Counted from the first letter of the stretch, positions 1 through 8,418 are shown. The stretch is 37,496 bases of DNA from an uncultured Thermomicrobiales bacterium (GCA_902806405.1 CADCWL010000058.1:1-37496); one strand, 5' to 3'. The notes: generated by a model not told the origin, from the sequence alone. A program made the numbers and translations.

Positions 1-965
1 TACTGATCGACGACGGCGAGAACGTCGGCGGGCACCTGGTCACCGGGGGTGACGAGGCCCATGCCTTCGTTGGCGAGGCCGAGATCAAGGACCCCGCCCT
101 CGAAGCTCCCGTCGACGACCTGCTGCGCGGCCGCGAACAGGGCGGTATCGACGCCCTTGGTGACGGCGCAGAGCTGCTGCTCGGCCCCGAGCTGGCTCTG
201 GTCGGTGTCGGCGGCGATGACGAAGGTGCCTTCGCGCTGCTTCGCGGCCTCGAACGAGCCGATCCCGGTGGCGCCGGCGATCGGGAAGATGATGTCGTTG
301 TCCTGATCGTAGAGGGCCAGCGACTGCTCGATCCCGAGGGCAGGATCGCCGAAGGTCCCGGTGTAATTGACCGTGACTTCCGCGTCCGGTGCGACGGCCT
401 CGACGCCGGCCCGGAAGCCCACTTCGTAGCGCTCGACCGGCGGAATGTCCTCTCCGCCGAGAATGCCAACCTTGCCGGTCTGGCTCATCAGCCCGGCGAC
501 GATACCGCCCAAGAAGCCGCCCTCGTGCTCGCGGAAGAGCGCGGCCTCCACGTTGTCCCGCTCCTCCGTCGGCGCGGCGTCGATCAGCAGGAAGCGGTCG
601 TCGGGGTACTGCTCGGAGACGGCGGTGACCGCATCGGCCAGCAGGAAGCCAACGGCGACAACCAGGTCGCTCTGCTCGGCGGCCTGGGTGAGATTCGGGA
701 CGTAGTCGGCCTGCTCCGTCGACTCGATGACCTCGCCCTGGACGCCGAGCTCCTCGACCGCCCGGTCGAGACCGCGCTTGGCGAGGTCGTTGAAGTTCTG
801 GTCGCCGAGGCCGGCCGTGTCGGTGACCATGGTGACGACGATGTCATCCTGGGCAAAGGCCGAGGGCGAGGTCGGGACGGCGGCCACCAGCGGCACGAGC
901 GCCGCAAGCGCGAGCGCGAGCCGCCGGGTCGTGCGCGGTGGGGTGAGCCGTGCCGTCATCACCAT
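1..965 (-). CDS. BMP family ABC transporter substrate-binding protein, partial
   Basis: Partial gene whose 3' end runs off the left edge; about 321 residues are visible. The product resembles the BMP/Med/PnrA-like periplasmic-binding family, which captures nucleosides or related ligands outside the membrane for an ABC importer. The ATG at 965 has a GGAGG six bases upstream. An N-terminal signal peptide has an arginine-rich start, a hydrophobic core (about residues 16-36) and a probable AFAQ cleavage site. It has no lipobox cysteine, so it is exported rather than a classical lipoprotein. Family features include the early 'MVTDTAGLGDQNFND' stretch, a 'GFLLADAV' segment and 'FREHEGGFLGGIVAGL'. 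Permease and ATPase genes, if present, would lie beyond the left edge. Ligand specificity cannot be told from the sequence. Confidence 0.9.
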   Translation of the reverse strand, partial: MVMTARLTPPRTTRRLALALAALVPLVAAVPTSPSAFAQDDIVVTMVTDTAGLGDQNFNDLAKRGLDRAVEELGVQGEVIESTEQADYVPNLTQAAEQSDLVVAVGFLLADAVTAVSEQYPDDRFLLIDAAPTEERDNVEAALFREHEGGFLGGIVAGLMSQTGKVGILGGEDIPPVERYEVGFRAGVEAVAPDAEVTVNYTGTFGDPALGIEQSLALYDQDNDIIFPIAGATGIGSFEAAKQREGTFVIAADTDQSQLGAEQQLCAVTKGVDTALFAAAQQVVDGSFEGGVLDLGLANEGMGLVTPGDQVPADVLAVVDQ

Positions 966-1076
966 CTCTTGCCTCCCGTGTTGTGCACCTTGCTGCAGGG
1001 GTCCGGCGGCCTCCGCGGCCGGGCAGATGGTACCAGGATTAAACGGCGGGCGGCGCCGAATCGCTCGCCGCGGCGA

Positions 1077-1592
1077 TCAGCGGAGGAAGGGGATCGCCAG
1101 CGGGTAGCGGTAGAGGCGATCGTCGGCGGCGCGGACGATGCCGAGGACGGTGAGGACGAGCCAGGCGAGGCCGAGGAGGACAAGCGCGGGGAGCGTCAGG
1201 AGGACGCCGAGGCCAAAGGTCAGAACCGTGACGACGATCAGGATGGCGACGTAGATCAGAACGGAGAGGTGGAAGTTGAAGGCGGCGCGGGCGTGGGCGG
1301 CAGCGTAGGCGTCGAACTTTCGGCGCATCAGCCAGATGACAAGCGGGCCGAGGAAGGCGGGGACGCCGCCCATGAAGCCGCCCAGGAGGGCCGAGACGTG
1401 GGCGCCCATTGCCCAGTTGCGCGACTCCCGCTCCGGCACCAGGTGCCACTCTCCATCCGGGGAGGTGGAAGCGCCCGTCGCGCCGGGAAGCGGGGTGGCG
1501 GGCGCGGGCGCCACGTGCCGGACATCCGCACCGCAGTGGGCGCAGAAGAGATCGTCAAGGCCCGCGCGGTGGCCACACGTTCGACAGTTCAT
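1077..1592 (-). CDS. Zinc-ribbon DUF4870-like membrane protein
   Basis: A 171-residue protein. The N-terminus is a zinc ribbon, CRTCG then CAHCG (about residues 3-22), followed by a proline/alanine linker. The C-terminal half resembles DUF4870/Tic20-like small membrane proteins: a short helix 'GAHVSALLGGFMGG', the segment 'FLGPLVIWLMRRK', the 'AHARAAFNFHLSVLIYV' motif typical of DUF4870, then one long hydrophobic region that probably crosses the membrane twice. I chose the ATG at 1592 because GGAGGG precedes it and the cysteine motif starts at once; a longer in-frame extension to 1691 is arginine-rich and has no ribosome site. The function of the family is unknown. Confidence 0.8.
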   Translation of the reverse strand: MNCRTCGHRAGLDDLFCAHCGADVRHVAPAPATPLPGATGASTSPDGEWHLVPERESRNWAMGAHVSALLGGFMGGVPAFLGPLVIWLMRRKFDAYAAAHARAAFNFHLSVLIYVAILIVVTVLTFGLGVLLTLPALVLLGLAWLVLTVLGIVRAADDRLYRYPLAIPFLR

Positions 1593-1804
1593 GCCCCCAT
1601 CCCTCCGTCGAATCTTGGCCCGTTCGCGGCGGTACCGAAGGCCCTCACACCCGGTCCCGCTTCCCCGCCGGGGAGCGGGGCGAGCACGCACGCGGCGACG
1701 ATGAGAGGGGACGCCGCCCGGCTCCGTTATGGTAGGGCATAGGCTGTCCGGACGCTACGCTCCGGTGGGCATCGGCCGGAGTGTCGCCTTGCGCGAGCGC
1801 CGCG

Positions 1805-1842
1805 TTGGCAGTCCCGCGAAGGCCGGTGCTACGCTCTAGGCA
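1805..1842 (+). promoter_or_regulatory. Candidate promoter, possibly leaderless, of ABC-2 operon
   Basis: TTGGCA (1805-1810) and TACGCT (1830-1835) resemble -35 and -10 boxes with a long 19-base spacer. The ATG at 1842 lies seven bases after the -10 box, where transcription would start, and no good ribosome site precedes it. This fits a leaderless transcript, but the boxes are imperfect. Confidence 0.35.
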
Positions 1843-2843
1843 TGAGCGATTCACACCCCATCGACGCCGCCATCGTGACCAGCGGATTGAGCAAGCGGTA
1901 CGGGGAGGTCGAGGCGCTGTCGCGGCTTGACCTGGCGGTGCCGCGGGGGGCGATCTACGGCTTCCTCGGGCCGAACGGCGCCGGCAAGACGACCACGATC
2001 CGCCTCCTGATGGGGTTCGTGAAGCCGTCCGCCGGGTGGGCCACGGTGCTCGGGCACGATGCCTGGAGGGACGGCGTGGCGGCCCGGCGGGAGCTGGGCT
2101 TTCTGGTCGCGCCGGACGCGCTCTACACCGACATGACCGGCCTTGCCCAGCTCGACTACGCGGCCAGCCTCTCCGGCCGCCCTCCCCTCCTGCGTGGGGC
2201 ACTGCTCGACGCGCTGGAGCTGAGCGAGGCGGCCCTCGGACGACGACTCGGCACCTACTCGAAAGGGATGCGGCAGAAGCTCGCCCTGACGGCCGCGATC
2301 CAGCATGACCCCGCGCTCCTGATCCTCGACGAGCCGACCGACGGACTCGATCCCCTGATCCAGCGGGCGTTCGAGCAGGTCCTGCGAGAGCGGCGCGACC
2401 TTGGCCGGACTGTTTTTATGTCATCCCATGACCTGGCGGAGGTCGAGCGGACCTGCGAGCGCGTCGCTGTCGTCCGCGGCGGACGGCTGATCGCCGAGGA
2501 GACGATCGTCGGACTCAAGCGGCGCCAGCGGCGGAGCGCGGAGGTCGTGTTCCGAGGGGCGGTACCGGAGGGGCTGGGGCGGGTGCCACGGGTGGCGACC
2601 GTTGGGCACCGGGGCGACCGGGTCGAGCTCTCGATCGACGGCGACGTGGCGCCGCTGCTCCGGTTCCTGGCCGGGGAGGATGTGGTCGATCTGCTGCTCC
2701 CGCCGCCGCGTCTGGAGGACATCTTCATGGGGTTCTACGGCGATGGGACGGACGGCGAGCGGGACCAGGACGGCCCCGCCGACGACGGGCAGCACCTGAC
2801 AGAGCGGGTGAGCGAGGGCGTCGAGCTTGTGGGGCGGCGATGA
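1842..2843 (+). CDS. ABC transporter ATP-binding protein (ABC-2 type)
   Basis: A 333-residue ATPase of an ABC-2 (CcmA/NatA/DrrA-like) export system. Walker A is GPNGAGKT (43-50), the signature is the variant YSKGMRQKL (139-147), Walker B is LLILDEP (159-165), and the switch histidine lies in 'SSHDLAEVE'. A C-terminal domain of about 100 residues follows, as in multidrug- or antibiotic-export ATPases. The last residues are polar and acidic. The gene overlaps the next one by four bases (ATGA), so the ATPase and permease are almost certainly translationally coupled and form one exporter. The substrate cannot be inferred. Confidence 0.93.
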   Translation: MSDSHPIDAAIVTSGLSKRYGEVEALSRLDLAVPRGAIYGFLGPNGAGKTTTIRLLMGFVKPSAGWATVLGHDAWRDGVAARRELGFLVAPDALYTDMTGLAQLDYAASLSGRPPLLRGALLDALELSEAALGRRLGTYSKGMRQKLALTAAIQHDPALLILDEPTDGLDPLIQRAFEQVLRERRDLGRTVFMSSHDLAEVERTCERVAVVRGGRLIAEETIVGLKRRQRRSAEVVFRGAVPEGLGRVPRVATVGHRGDRVELSIDGDVAPLLRFLAGEDVVDLLLPPPRLEDIFMGFYGDGTDGERDQDGPADDGQHLTERVSEGVELVGRR

Positions 2844-3661
2844 CCGCGCTCGTGCCCATGACGCGGCGACTCCTGGGTCGCGGGCTGCCGGGCCTGCTCG
2901 CGCTCCTGCTCGGGATCGTGCTCTTCGAGCTCATCCAGGCGCTGGTAGTCGACTCCTTCGGCGGGACCGAGGGGTTGGGGTCGCTGCTCGACACGCTGCC
3001 GCCGGCGATTCGGACGCTGGCCCGCGCCCAGCCGGAGTTCCTGGCGGTCTCGGGGCTGGCCGGTTACCTCTCGTTCGGGTTCACCCACCCGCTCTACTTC
3101 GTCCTCGCCTGCGCGGTGGTCGTCGGCTTCGCCTGCCGCAGCCTGGCGGGGGAGATGGAGCGGGGGACGATCCAGCTCGCGCTCTCCCGGCCGGTCTCCC
3201 GCGCCAGAGTGTACGGCGCCCGGGTCCTCGGTCTCCTGATCATCGTCGCGGCGCTGGCGGCCGGGGGACCGCTCGGGTTGCTGGCCGGTCTCCTCTACGC
3301 CCGGCCGGAGGGGGAGTTCGTCTACGCGCACCTGCTGCCGACGGCGCTGGCAAGCGGCCTCCTCTTCTGGGCGATCGGGGGGCTCACGCTGCTCGGCTCG
3401 GCGGCGGCAAACACGTCGGGGCGGGCCGTGGCCTGGGCGATCGCCGGCCTGATCGTGTCGTACTTCGTCGACTACTTTGCGGCGCTCTGGGGATTGCTGG
3501 AGACGTTCGAGTTCCTCAGCGTGTTCAACTACTACGACCCGGCGCAGACCCTGGTCAACGGTCGCCTCCGGTCGATCGATGTCGCGGTGCTGGGCACCGT
3601 CGGGTTGGTCGGGGTTCTCGGCGGCCTCGCCGTGTTCGTGCGGCGGGACCTCCCGGCGTAG
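2840..3661 (+). CDS. ABC-2 type transporter permease
   Basis: A 273-residue integral membrane protein, the partner of the preceding ATPase, whose stop codon it overlaps by four bases. It has about six predicted membrane helices: an N-terminal helix after the cytoplasmic 'RRLLGRGL' (about 12-32), a helix pair around 'HPLYFVLACAVVVGF', the conserved cytoplasmic 'AGEMERGTIQLALSRPVSR' loop, then helices at about 130-155, 165-185, 195-220 and a final one near 245-265. The glutamate-rich loop after helix two matches ABC-2 permeases (ABC2_membrane_2/NatB-like), where it contacts the ATPase. The exported substrate is unknown. Confidence 0.9.
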   Translation: MTALVPMTRRLLGRGLPGLLALLLGIVLFELIQALVVDSFGGTEGLGSLLDTLPPAIRTLARAQPEFLAVSGLAGYLSFGFTHPLYFVLACAVVVGFACRSLAGEMERGTIQLALSRPVSRARVYGARVLGLLIIVAALAAGGPLGLLAGLLYARPEGEFVYAHLLPTALASGLLFWAIGGLTLLGSAAANTSGRAVAWAIAGLIVSYFVDYFAALWGLLETFEFLSVFNYYDPAQTLVNGRLRSIDVAVLGTVGLVGVLGGLAVFVRRDLPA

Positions 3662-3691
3662 ATCGTACGGACGCAATCGGGGAGCTCTCGC

Positions 3692-4363
3692 GTGAAACGG
3701 GTGATCGTCTTCGACGTGAACGAGACGCTGCTCGACCTGGCAGCGCTCGATCCGATCTTTGCGCGGGTGTTCGGCGACGCAGCCGCCCGCGTCGCGTGGT
3801 TCGATCAAGTCCTCCACTCGGCACTGGTCGCCACCGTGACCGACGCCTACAGCGACTTCGGCACGGTCGGGATGGCGGCGCTGGAGATGGTCGCGGCGCG
3901 GCGCGGCGCCACGGTCGGCGAAGCCGACCGAACGGCGGTGCGGGAGGGGATGCGGACGCTGCCGCCGCACCCCGAGGTGCGCGAGAGCCTGGAGCGGCTC
4001 CGCGACGCGGGGCTGCGGCTGGCGACCTTGACGAACAACGCGTTGCCCGTCGTCGAGGCGCAGCTGGCGAACGCCGGCCTGCGGGACCTCTTCGAGCAGG
4101 TCCTCTCCGCCGACGAGGTGCGCCGCCTGAAACCGGCCCCGGAGCCGTACCGCCTGGCGGCGGAGCGCCTCGGCGTCGAGACCGGGCAGGTGCGCTTGGT
4201 CGCGGCCCACGCCTGGGACGTGGCCGGGGCGCAACGCGCGGGCTGCGCCGCCGCGTTCGTGGCGCGGCCAGGGCGAGTCCTCGATCCGCTGGCGCCGCGA
4301 CCGGACGTGGTCGGGGCGGATCTACGGGAGGTGGCGGCGGGGATCCTCGGGGCAGAGCGTTAG
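3692..4363 (+). CDS. HAD-superfamily haloacid dehalogenase, type II-like
   Basis: A 223-residue HAD hydrolase closest in layout to L-2-haloacid dehalogenases. Motif I is VFDVNETLLD with the nucleophile Asp8; motif II is TLTNN; the lysine motif is RLKPAPEPY; motif III is AAHAWDVAGA. The cap is the short alpha-helical kind expected of type II enzymes. Family knowledge points to hydrolytic removal of halide from 2-haloacids. Many homologues in non-halogen contexts are general phosphatases or have unknown substrates, and Asn rather than Tyr-Gly follows the nucleophile here, so the substrate stays open. The gene starts 30 bases after the ABC permease and is followed by a strong inverted repeat. 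Confidence 0.85.
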   Translation: MKRVIVFDVNETLLDLAALDPIFARVFGDAAARVAWFDQVLHSALVATVTDAYSDFGTVGMAALEMVAARRGATVGEADRTAVREGMRTLPPHPEVRESLERLRDAGLRLATLTNNALPVVEAQLANAGLRDLFEQVLSADEVRRLKPAPEPYRLAAERLGVETGQVRLVAAHAWDVAGAQRAGCAAAFVARPGRVLDPLAPRPDVVGADLREVAAGILGAER

Positions 4364-4367
4364 GACG

Positions 4368-4423
4368 GCCCGTATCCCCGACCCCTCTCTCCCGCGAGAG
4401 AACGAGGGGTCGGGGATACGGGC
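4368..4423. terminator. Perfect 20-bp inverted repeat, convergent terminator
   Basis: Arms at 4368-4387 and 4404-4423 are exact reverse complements, with a 16-base centre that holds its own small TCTC/GAGA stem. The element lies five bases after the HAD stop and 12 bases before the ilvD stop, exactly between two converging genes. It has no T-tract on either strand, so it may act through stem strength, as is common in very GC-rich genomes. Confidence 0.75.
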
Positions 4424-4434
4424 GTCCGCCCGCC

Positions 4435-6162
4435 CTACAGCTCCGTCCGCGTCACCGCGCCCTCGGAGGCCTGGGAGACGAGCGCGGCGTACTTGCCGAG
4501 GACGCCGCCGCGGTAGAGGGGGGCGGGCGGGGACCATTGGGCGAGGCGCTGGCCGATCTCGTCGGCGGAGAGCTCGACGGAGAGCTTCCGGTTGGCGATA
4601 TCGATCACGATCGTGTCACCCTCCTGGACGGCGGCGAGGGGGCCACCGACGGCCGCCTCCGGGGCGACGTGTCCGATCATCAGGCCCTTGGTAGCGCCGC
4701 TGAAACGGCCGTCGGTGACGAGGGCGACGGAGCCCCCGAGGCCCTGGCCGACGATGCCGGCGGTGACGCCGAGCATCTCCTGCATGCCGGGTCCGCCGCG
4801 CGGCCCCTCGTAGCGGATGACGACGACGTCACCTTCCGTGATCTGGCCGTGCTGGACGGCGTCGTGCGCGGCGTGCTCGGAATTGAAGACCCGGGCCGGG
4901 CCGCGGTGCTGCTCCCGCTCGTACCCGAAGAGCTTGACGACCGCGCCCTCGGGGGCGAGGTTGCCGTGGAGGATGACGAGACCGCCGCTCGACTTGATCG
5001 GGTCGGCGGCGGATTTGACCACGTCCTGGCCGGGGGTCTCGACGGCATCGTTCGCCTCCTCGGCGAAGGTGCGGCCGGTGACGGTCGGCTGGTTGGGGTG
5101 GACGAGGTCGGCCTCGACGAGCCGCTTGGCGACGAGCGGGGTGCCGCCGGCCTTGTCGAGGTCGGCGGCGGCGTACCGGCCACCGGGCATCAGGTCGCAG
5201 AAGAGGGGGGTGCGGCGGGAGATGTTGTCGAAGTCATCGATCGTGAGCGGGATGCCCGCCTCGCGGGCGAGGGCGAGGAGGTGGAGGACGCTATTGGTGG
5301 AGCCACCGCTGGCGGCGACGCCGGCGATCGCGTTCTCGAACGACTCGCGGGTCAGGATGTCGCTCGGGCGGAGGTTGTTCTCGAGAACCTGCATGATCAA
5401 CTCGCCGGCCCGGCGGCCGACGTCGTCCTTGCGGGGGTCGACCGCGGGCGGGGAAGCGGAGCCCATCGGCGAGAGGCCGATAAACTCCATCACCATCGCC
5501 ATCGTGTTGGCGGTGTACTGGCCGCCGCAGGCGCCGGCGCCGGGGCAGGCCGCGTTCTCGAGCTCGATCAGATCCTCGTCGCTCATCTTGCCGGCGGCGT
5601 TGGCACCGATCGCTTCGTAGACGGAGCGGATAGTCACCTCTTTACCGTGCCAGTGGCCGGGGAGGATCGATCCGCCGTAGACCAGGATGCCCGGCACGTC
5701 GAGCCGGATCATGGCCATCGCCAGCCCCGGCAGCGTCTTGTCGCAGGCACCGATGCCGACGATCGCGTCGAACATGTGGCCGCGACCGACGAGCTCGACC
5801 GAGTCGGCGATCACTTCGCGGGAGACGAGGGAGGTCTTCATCCCCTCGGTACCCATCGTGACGCCGTCGGAGATGGCGACGGTGTTCAGCTCCATCGGGG
5901 TGCCGCCGGCGGCGCGGATGCCCTCCTTCACCTTGCCGGCGATGCGGCGCTGGTTCAGGTTGCACGGCATCGTCTCGATCCAGGTGTGGGCGACACCGAT
6001 GATCGGCTTCTTGAGGTCGTCGTCGGTGAAGCCGGTCCCCTTCAGCATCGAACGGGCGCCGGCGCGCTCGTTGCCGTCCAGAATCGTCCGGCTCTTGTGC
6101 CGCGTGTCGAAACCGCCGGCGGGCTTGGTGCCAGAAACCGGTCGCTCGGTCGTGGTGCTCAC
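4435..6162 (-). CDS. ilvD: Dihydroxy-acid dehydratase
   Basis: A 575-residue IlvD. It dehydrates 2,3-dihydroxy-isovalerate and 2,3-dihydroxy-3-methylvalerate to the 2-oxoacids, the third common step of isoleucine and valine synthesis, in the cytosol. Iron-sulfur ligands are visible as Cys67 (MPCNLN), Cys140 (GACDKTLPG) and Cys212 ([10 protein letters not shown]). '[11 protein letters not shown]' and '[11 protein letters not shown]' also fit the IlvD/Edd family. Length matches the short bacterial form. The start is the GTG at 6162, with AGAGGAG upstream. No other ilv gene is in the window, so it looks separate from an ilv operon. The following converging HAD gene is separated by a strong inverted repeat. 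Confidence 0.96.
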   Translation of the reverse strand: MSTTTERPVSGTKPAGGFDTRHKSRTILDGNERAGARSMLKGTGFTDDDLKKPIIGVAHTWIETMPCNLNQRRIAGKVKEGIRAAGGTPMELNTVAISDGVTMGTEGMKTSLVSREVIADSVELVGRGHMFDAIVGIGACDKTLPGLAMAMIRLDVPGILVYGGSILPGHWHGKEVTIRSVYEAIGANAAGKMSDEDLIELENAACPGAGACGGQYTANTMAMVMEFIGLSPMGSASPPAVDPRKDDVGRRAGELIMQVLENNLRPSDILTRESFENAIAGVAASGGSTNSVLHLLALAREAGIPLTIDDFDNISRRTPLFCDLMPGGRYAAADLDKAGGTPLVAKRLVEADLVHPNQPTVTGRTFAEEANDAVETPGQDVVKSAADPIKSSGGLVILHGNLAPEGAVVKLFGYEREQHRGPARVFNSEHAAHDAVQHGQITEGDVVVIRYEGPRGGPGMQEMLGVTAGIVGQGLGGSVALVTDGRFSGATKGLMIGHVAPEAAVGGPLAAVQEGDTIVIDIANRKLSVELSADEIGQRLAQWSPPAPLYRGGVLGKYAALVSQASEGAVTRTEL

Positions 6163-6220
6163 CTGGGTTCGCTCCTCTCGCCATACGCCGGCGCCGCGCC
6201 CCCGGCTCGGGGGGAACGAC

Positions 6221-6248
6221 GGGCCGGCGCGGATTCGCGCCCCGGCCC
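6221..6248 (-). promoter_or_regulatory. Strong hairpin in the ilvD leader
   Basis: The stretch 6221-6248 folds into GGGCCGG/CCGGCCC plus CGCG/CGCG around a GATT loop, with a two-base bulge. It lies between the upstream nucleotidyltransferase stop (6337) and the ilvD start (6162), 59 bases before the GTG. It may terminate the upstream gene or act as an attenuator. I see neither a T-tract nor a T-box core. Confidence 0.4.
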
Positions 6249-6336
6249 TCCTGATCCGTCGGATGCGCCAAGTTTCCCCTCGCGGGGGGGAACGCGCAAG
6301 ACCTCCGACTTGGGCGAGCGCGCCCGACCGATCGGG

Positions 6337-7215
6337 CTAGACCAGCCCCTCCGCGATCAGAAGTTCGGTCAGCCCATCGACGAGGTGGCGGACGGCAGCT
6401 TCGAGGCGCCCGTCCCCCCACGGCGCGGCGGACGCCGCGACGACCGCGTCGACGGCGGGGCCGAAGTCCGGCGGGTGAAGCGGACAGGTGGCGAGCGCGA
6501 GGGCGACGAGGCGCTTCTCCCCCGGATGCGTTTGACGGTTGAGGCCGAAGAGGACGTCGAAGTAACTCGCCAGGAGGGCGGTGAGCCGGTGCTGGGTGGC
6601 AACGACGTCACCGCGGCGGACGGCATCCTCGATCTGACTGGGGAACGAGAAGCGCGAACCCCGTAGGAGCGGAAGATTCTTGGCGATGATCGCCCGGCGC
6701 AACGGCTCGGGGTACGGGCCCGTCGCAGTTGCCCGGGCCCGGGCGAACCAACCGGACGAATCGGCGAGAGGGAGTGAAGCGAGGACGTTGTGCCAGACGG
6801 CGGTCGAGTAGCCGACGGACGCCTCATGGCGGACGAGGACGCGATCCAGTTCCGCCTCCAGCCAACCCACGGTGCGGTAGGTGATGTCGACGGTCAGGCC
6901 GGTCGGGCGGTCGGTCCAAGCATCCCCCGGCTCCCAGAAGCGCATATCGAACTCGCCGTTCGTCGCGTCCGGTCCGGCGACCGCCTCCCGCACAGGGAGG
7001 GGCAACTCCGATGCGGCGTAGACGTACAGGTCGAGGTCCGACCCGTCGTCCGCCGTGCCGGTGGCGCGCGATCCGGCGACAACGACCGCGACGACGCCGG
7101 GCACCGCCGCCAGGCGACCGGCGAGGGCAAGGGCGAGCGCGGGAGGGCGCGGCCCTCGACCCATCGGCAACGGCGGGTTCTGCTCCCGCGGGCCGCCGGA
7201 ATATGGGTCGGTCAC
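6337..7215 (-). CDS. Nucleotidyltransferase-domain protein (DUF4037-like)
   Basis: A 292-residue protein with a minimal nucleotidyltransferase fold: the GS-X10-DxD motif starts at Gly48-Ser49 (AGSRATGTADD) and ends in Asp60 and Asp62 (SDLDLYVY). A third acidic residue is probably in 'GLTVDITYR'. The C-terminal half is helical ('EPLRRAIIAKNL', 'TQHRLTALLASYFDVLFGLNRQTHPGEKR') and resembles the substrate domain of DUF4037 and aminoglycoside-nucleotidyltransferase-like enzymes. Acceptor and nucleotide are unknown, and nothing shows it confers resistance. The start is uncertain: GTG at 7215 or ATG at 7164 both lack a good ribosome site. It is followed by ilvD on the same strand after 174 bases. 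Confidence 0.75.
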   Translation of the reverse strand: MTDPYSGGPREQNPPLPMGRGPRPPALALALAGRLAAVPGVVAVVVAGSRATGTADDGSDLDLYVYAASELPLPVREAVAGPDATNGEFDMRFWEPGDAWTDRPTGLTVDITYRTVGWLEAELDRVLVRHEASVGYSTAVWHNVLASLPLADSSGWFARARATATGPYPEPLRRAIIAKNLPLLRGSRFSFPSQIEDAVRRGDVVATQHRLTALLASYFDVLFGLNRQTHPGEKRLVALALATCPLHPPDFGPAVDAVVAASAAPWGDGRLEAAVRHLVDGLTELLIAEGLV

Positions 7216-7244
7216 CGGGGAGGGGGAGGATTGCTCGCCGATGG

Positions 7245-7628
7245 CTAGGCGGACGGGCGCTCGCCGGAGGCCGACGCGCCGTCGCCGCCGGCGCGGAGCG
7301 CGGTCTCCTGGGCGGCAAGGGCGCCGGGGGCGTTGAGCCCGAGACCGATCGCGGCGACCGCCTGGGCAGCTTCGACCCGAACCTTGGCCTCCTCGTCACG
7401 GAGCGCCTCAGGGTCGGAAACCTCGCCCCGGAACTTGGCGATCAACTCGTCCTCCTTGGCGGCCTGCGCCTCGGCCCCGGCCAGGCGGGCGCGGCGCACG
7501 AGGTCGGTCAGCCGCCCCTTGAGCTCGTCGCCGCTCTGCGGCGCCCAGAGGATGGCGACCGCCGTGCCGACGGCACCGCCGAGTAATCCGCCGCCACCGA
7601 ACTTGAGGATCCGCTTTGCCGCGCCCAT
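7245..7628 (-). CDS. YtxH-like small protein
   Basis: A 127-residue protein. The first 25 residues contain a glycine-rich membrane helix (FGGGGLLGGAVGTAVAILW) followed by 'APQSGDELKGRL', the hallmark of YtxH-domain proteins (general-stress or gas-vesicle-associated annotation). The rest is helical and rich in Ala and Glu. I chose the ATG at 7628 because AGGAGG sits five bases upstream; a GTG six bases earlier abuts that site. YtxH proteins have no agreed biochemical role. It ends 30 bases before the nucleotidyltransferase start and lies downstream of the 15-residue-repeat protein on the same strand, with which it may be functionally linked. Confidence 0.75.
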   Translation of the reverse strand: MGAAKRILKFGGGGLLGGAVGTAVAILWAPQSGDELKGRLTDLVRRARLAGAEAQAAKEDELIAKFRGEVSDPEALRDEEAKVRVEAAQAVAAIGLGLNAPGALAAQETALRAGGDGASASGERPSA

Positions 7629-7641
7629 GGGCACCTCCTGC

Positions 7642-7663
7642 GAGCTATGGGGTATGAGCTATG
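7642..7663. repeat. GAGCTAT heptamer tandem and distant inverted copy
   Basis: Three heptamers run GAGCTAT, GGGGTAT, GAGCTAT just upstream of the YtxH-like gene. The reverse complement CCCATAGCTC lies at 7817-7826, next to the stop of the neighbouring gene. Together they form a 10-bp inverted repeat bracketing the 165-base gap. Short tandem heptamers of this kind occur as dispersed repeats in several bacterial genomes; I attach no function. Confidence 0.5.
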
Positions 7664-7824
7664 CGCCGTATCGACGAGTCCGGCCCACCGACCGTGGCCA
7701 GTTTTTGCCACGTCCGGTCACGGGTCACCAGGCGGAACAGACGCCCCTCGTCGTTCCGGATGATGGGGGAGCGAACGCTGCGACCGCGGCCGATCCCGCA
7801 GGCCGGTGGCCTTCAGCCCATAGC

Positions 7825-8418
7825 TCAGAGCGATCGAACGAGCCGGCGGACGAGGGAGCCGAGGAGCAGGAGTGCGGCGCCGAGGCCGGCACCGAAGGCG
7901 GCGGCGCCGGCGACGTCGACGGCCGGGCGGACGGCGCTGCCGGGAGGACCGGCGTAGACGAGGATGCGGGCGCCTTCGTCGACGACCGCGGATCTGGCGG
8001 CGACAACAAGCACCCTGCTCTTGACCAGCCGCACCTCGTCCCCCGCGACGGCGAGCGCTGAGCCGCCATGGAGGACGGCATGCTCTCCGCGGAGAGAGAC
8101 GACGCCGGAGCGGTCGAGCTGGGCGGAGCGGGCCTCGACGGCGCGGGCACCGGAGTTGGTCATGATCACCCGCTGGGCGGTGACGACGTCGGCGCCTGAG
8201 CGCTCCATGGTGACCGTGGTCGCCGCGACGTCGCCGGCGTCGCTGCGGAGCAGCTCGGTCGCCGGGAGCGGGGACTTGGTCGCGTTCGCCTTGAGGAGGG
8301 TCGAGCGAGAGGCCGACCGGTCGTCGCCGTTCTCGGCGAGCGGCACCCCGCTGGCGTCGCTCCCGGTGGCGTGCCCTTCACTCCCACCCCGTCCGGCTGT
8401 CGCGCCCGGCTCGGACAT
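7825..8418 (-). CDS. Tail-anchored protein of 15-residue tandem repeats
   Basis: A 197-residue protein I do not recognise. After a polar N-terminus (1-38) comes an almost gapless run of 15-residue repeats, residues 39-157 (coordinates 7948-8304). The units begin at residues 39, 54, 69, 84, 99, 114, 129 and 144. Each has a hydrophobic residue at position 3 (L/M/V), a small residue at 6 (mostly S/G), V or L at 11 and A or G at 13 (weaker in the first unit). Such a register predicts a beta-solenoid with one turn per repeat. The C-terminus is a glycine/alanine/leucine helix (about 168-190) followed by RRLVR, which looks like a tail anchor with a positive cytoplasmic end. No signal peptide is visible. 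The ATG at 8418 is chosen over a longer frame because AAGGGA precedes it and the upstream residues are low in complexity. Confidence 0.7.
   Translation of the reverse strand: MSEPGATAGRGGSEGHATGSDASGVPLAENGDDRSASRSTLLKANATKSPLPATELLRSDAGDVAATTVTMERSGADVVTAQRVIMTNSGARAVEARSAQLDRSGVVSLRGEHAVLHGGSALAVAGDEVRLVKSRVLVVAARSAVVDEGARILVYAGPPGSAVRPAVDVAGAAAFGAGLGAALLLLGSLVRRLVRSL

Noticed and set aside
6163-6336. Leader peptide or T-box attenuator for ilvD
   Set aside because: The gap holds strong stems but no run of branched-chain amino acid codons after a start codon, and no T-box core.
2827-6666. A plus-strand open frame of about 1,280 codons
   Set aside because: It runs across the ABC permease and HAD gene in another frame and antisense through ilvD. 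The predicted protein is Arg/Gly/Asp-rich with no domain, a typical GC-rich shadow.
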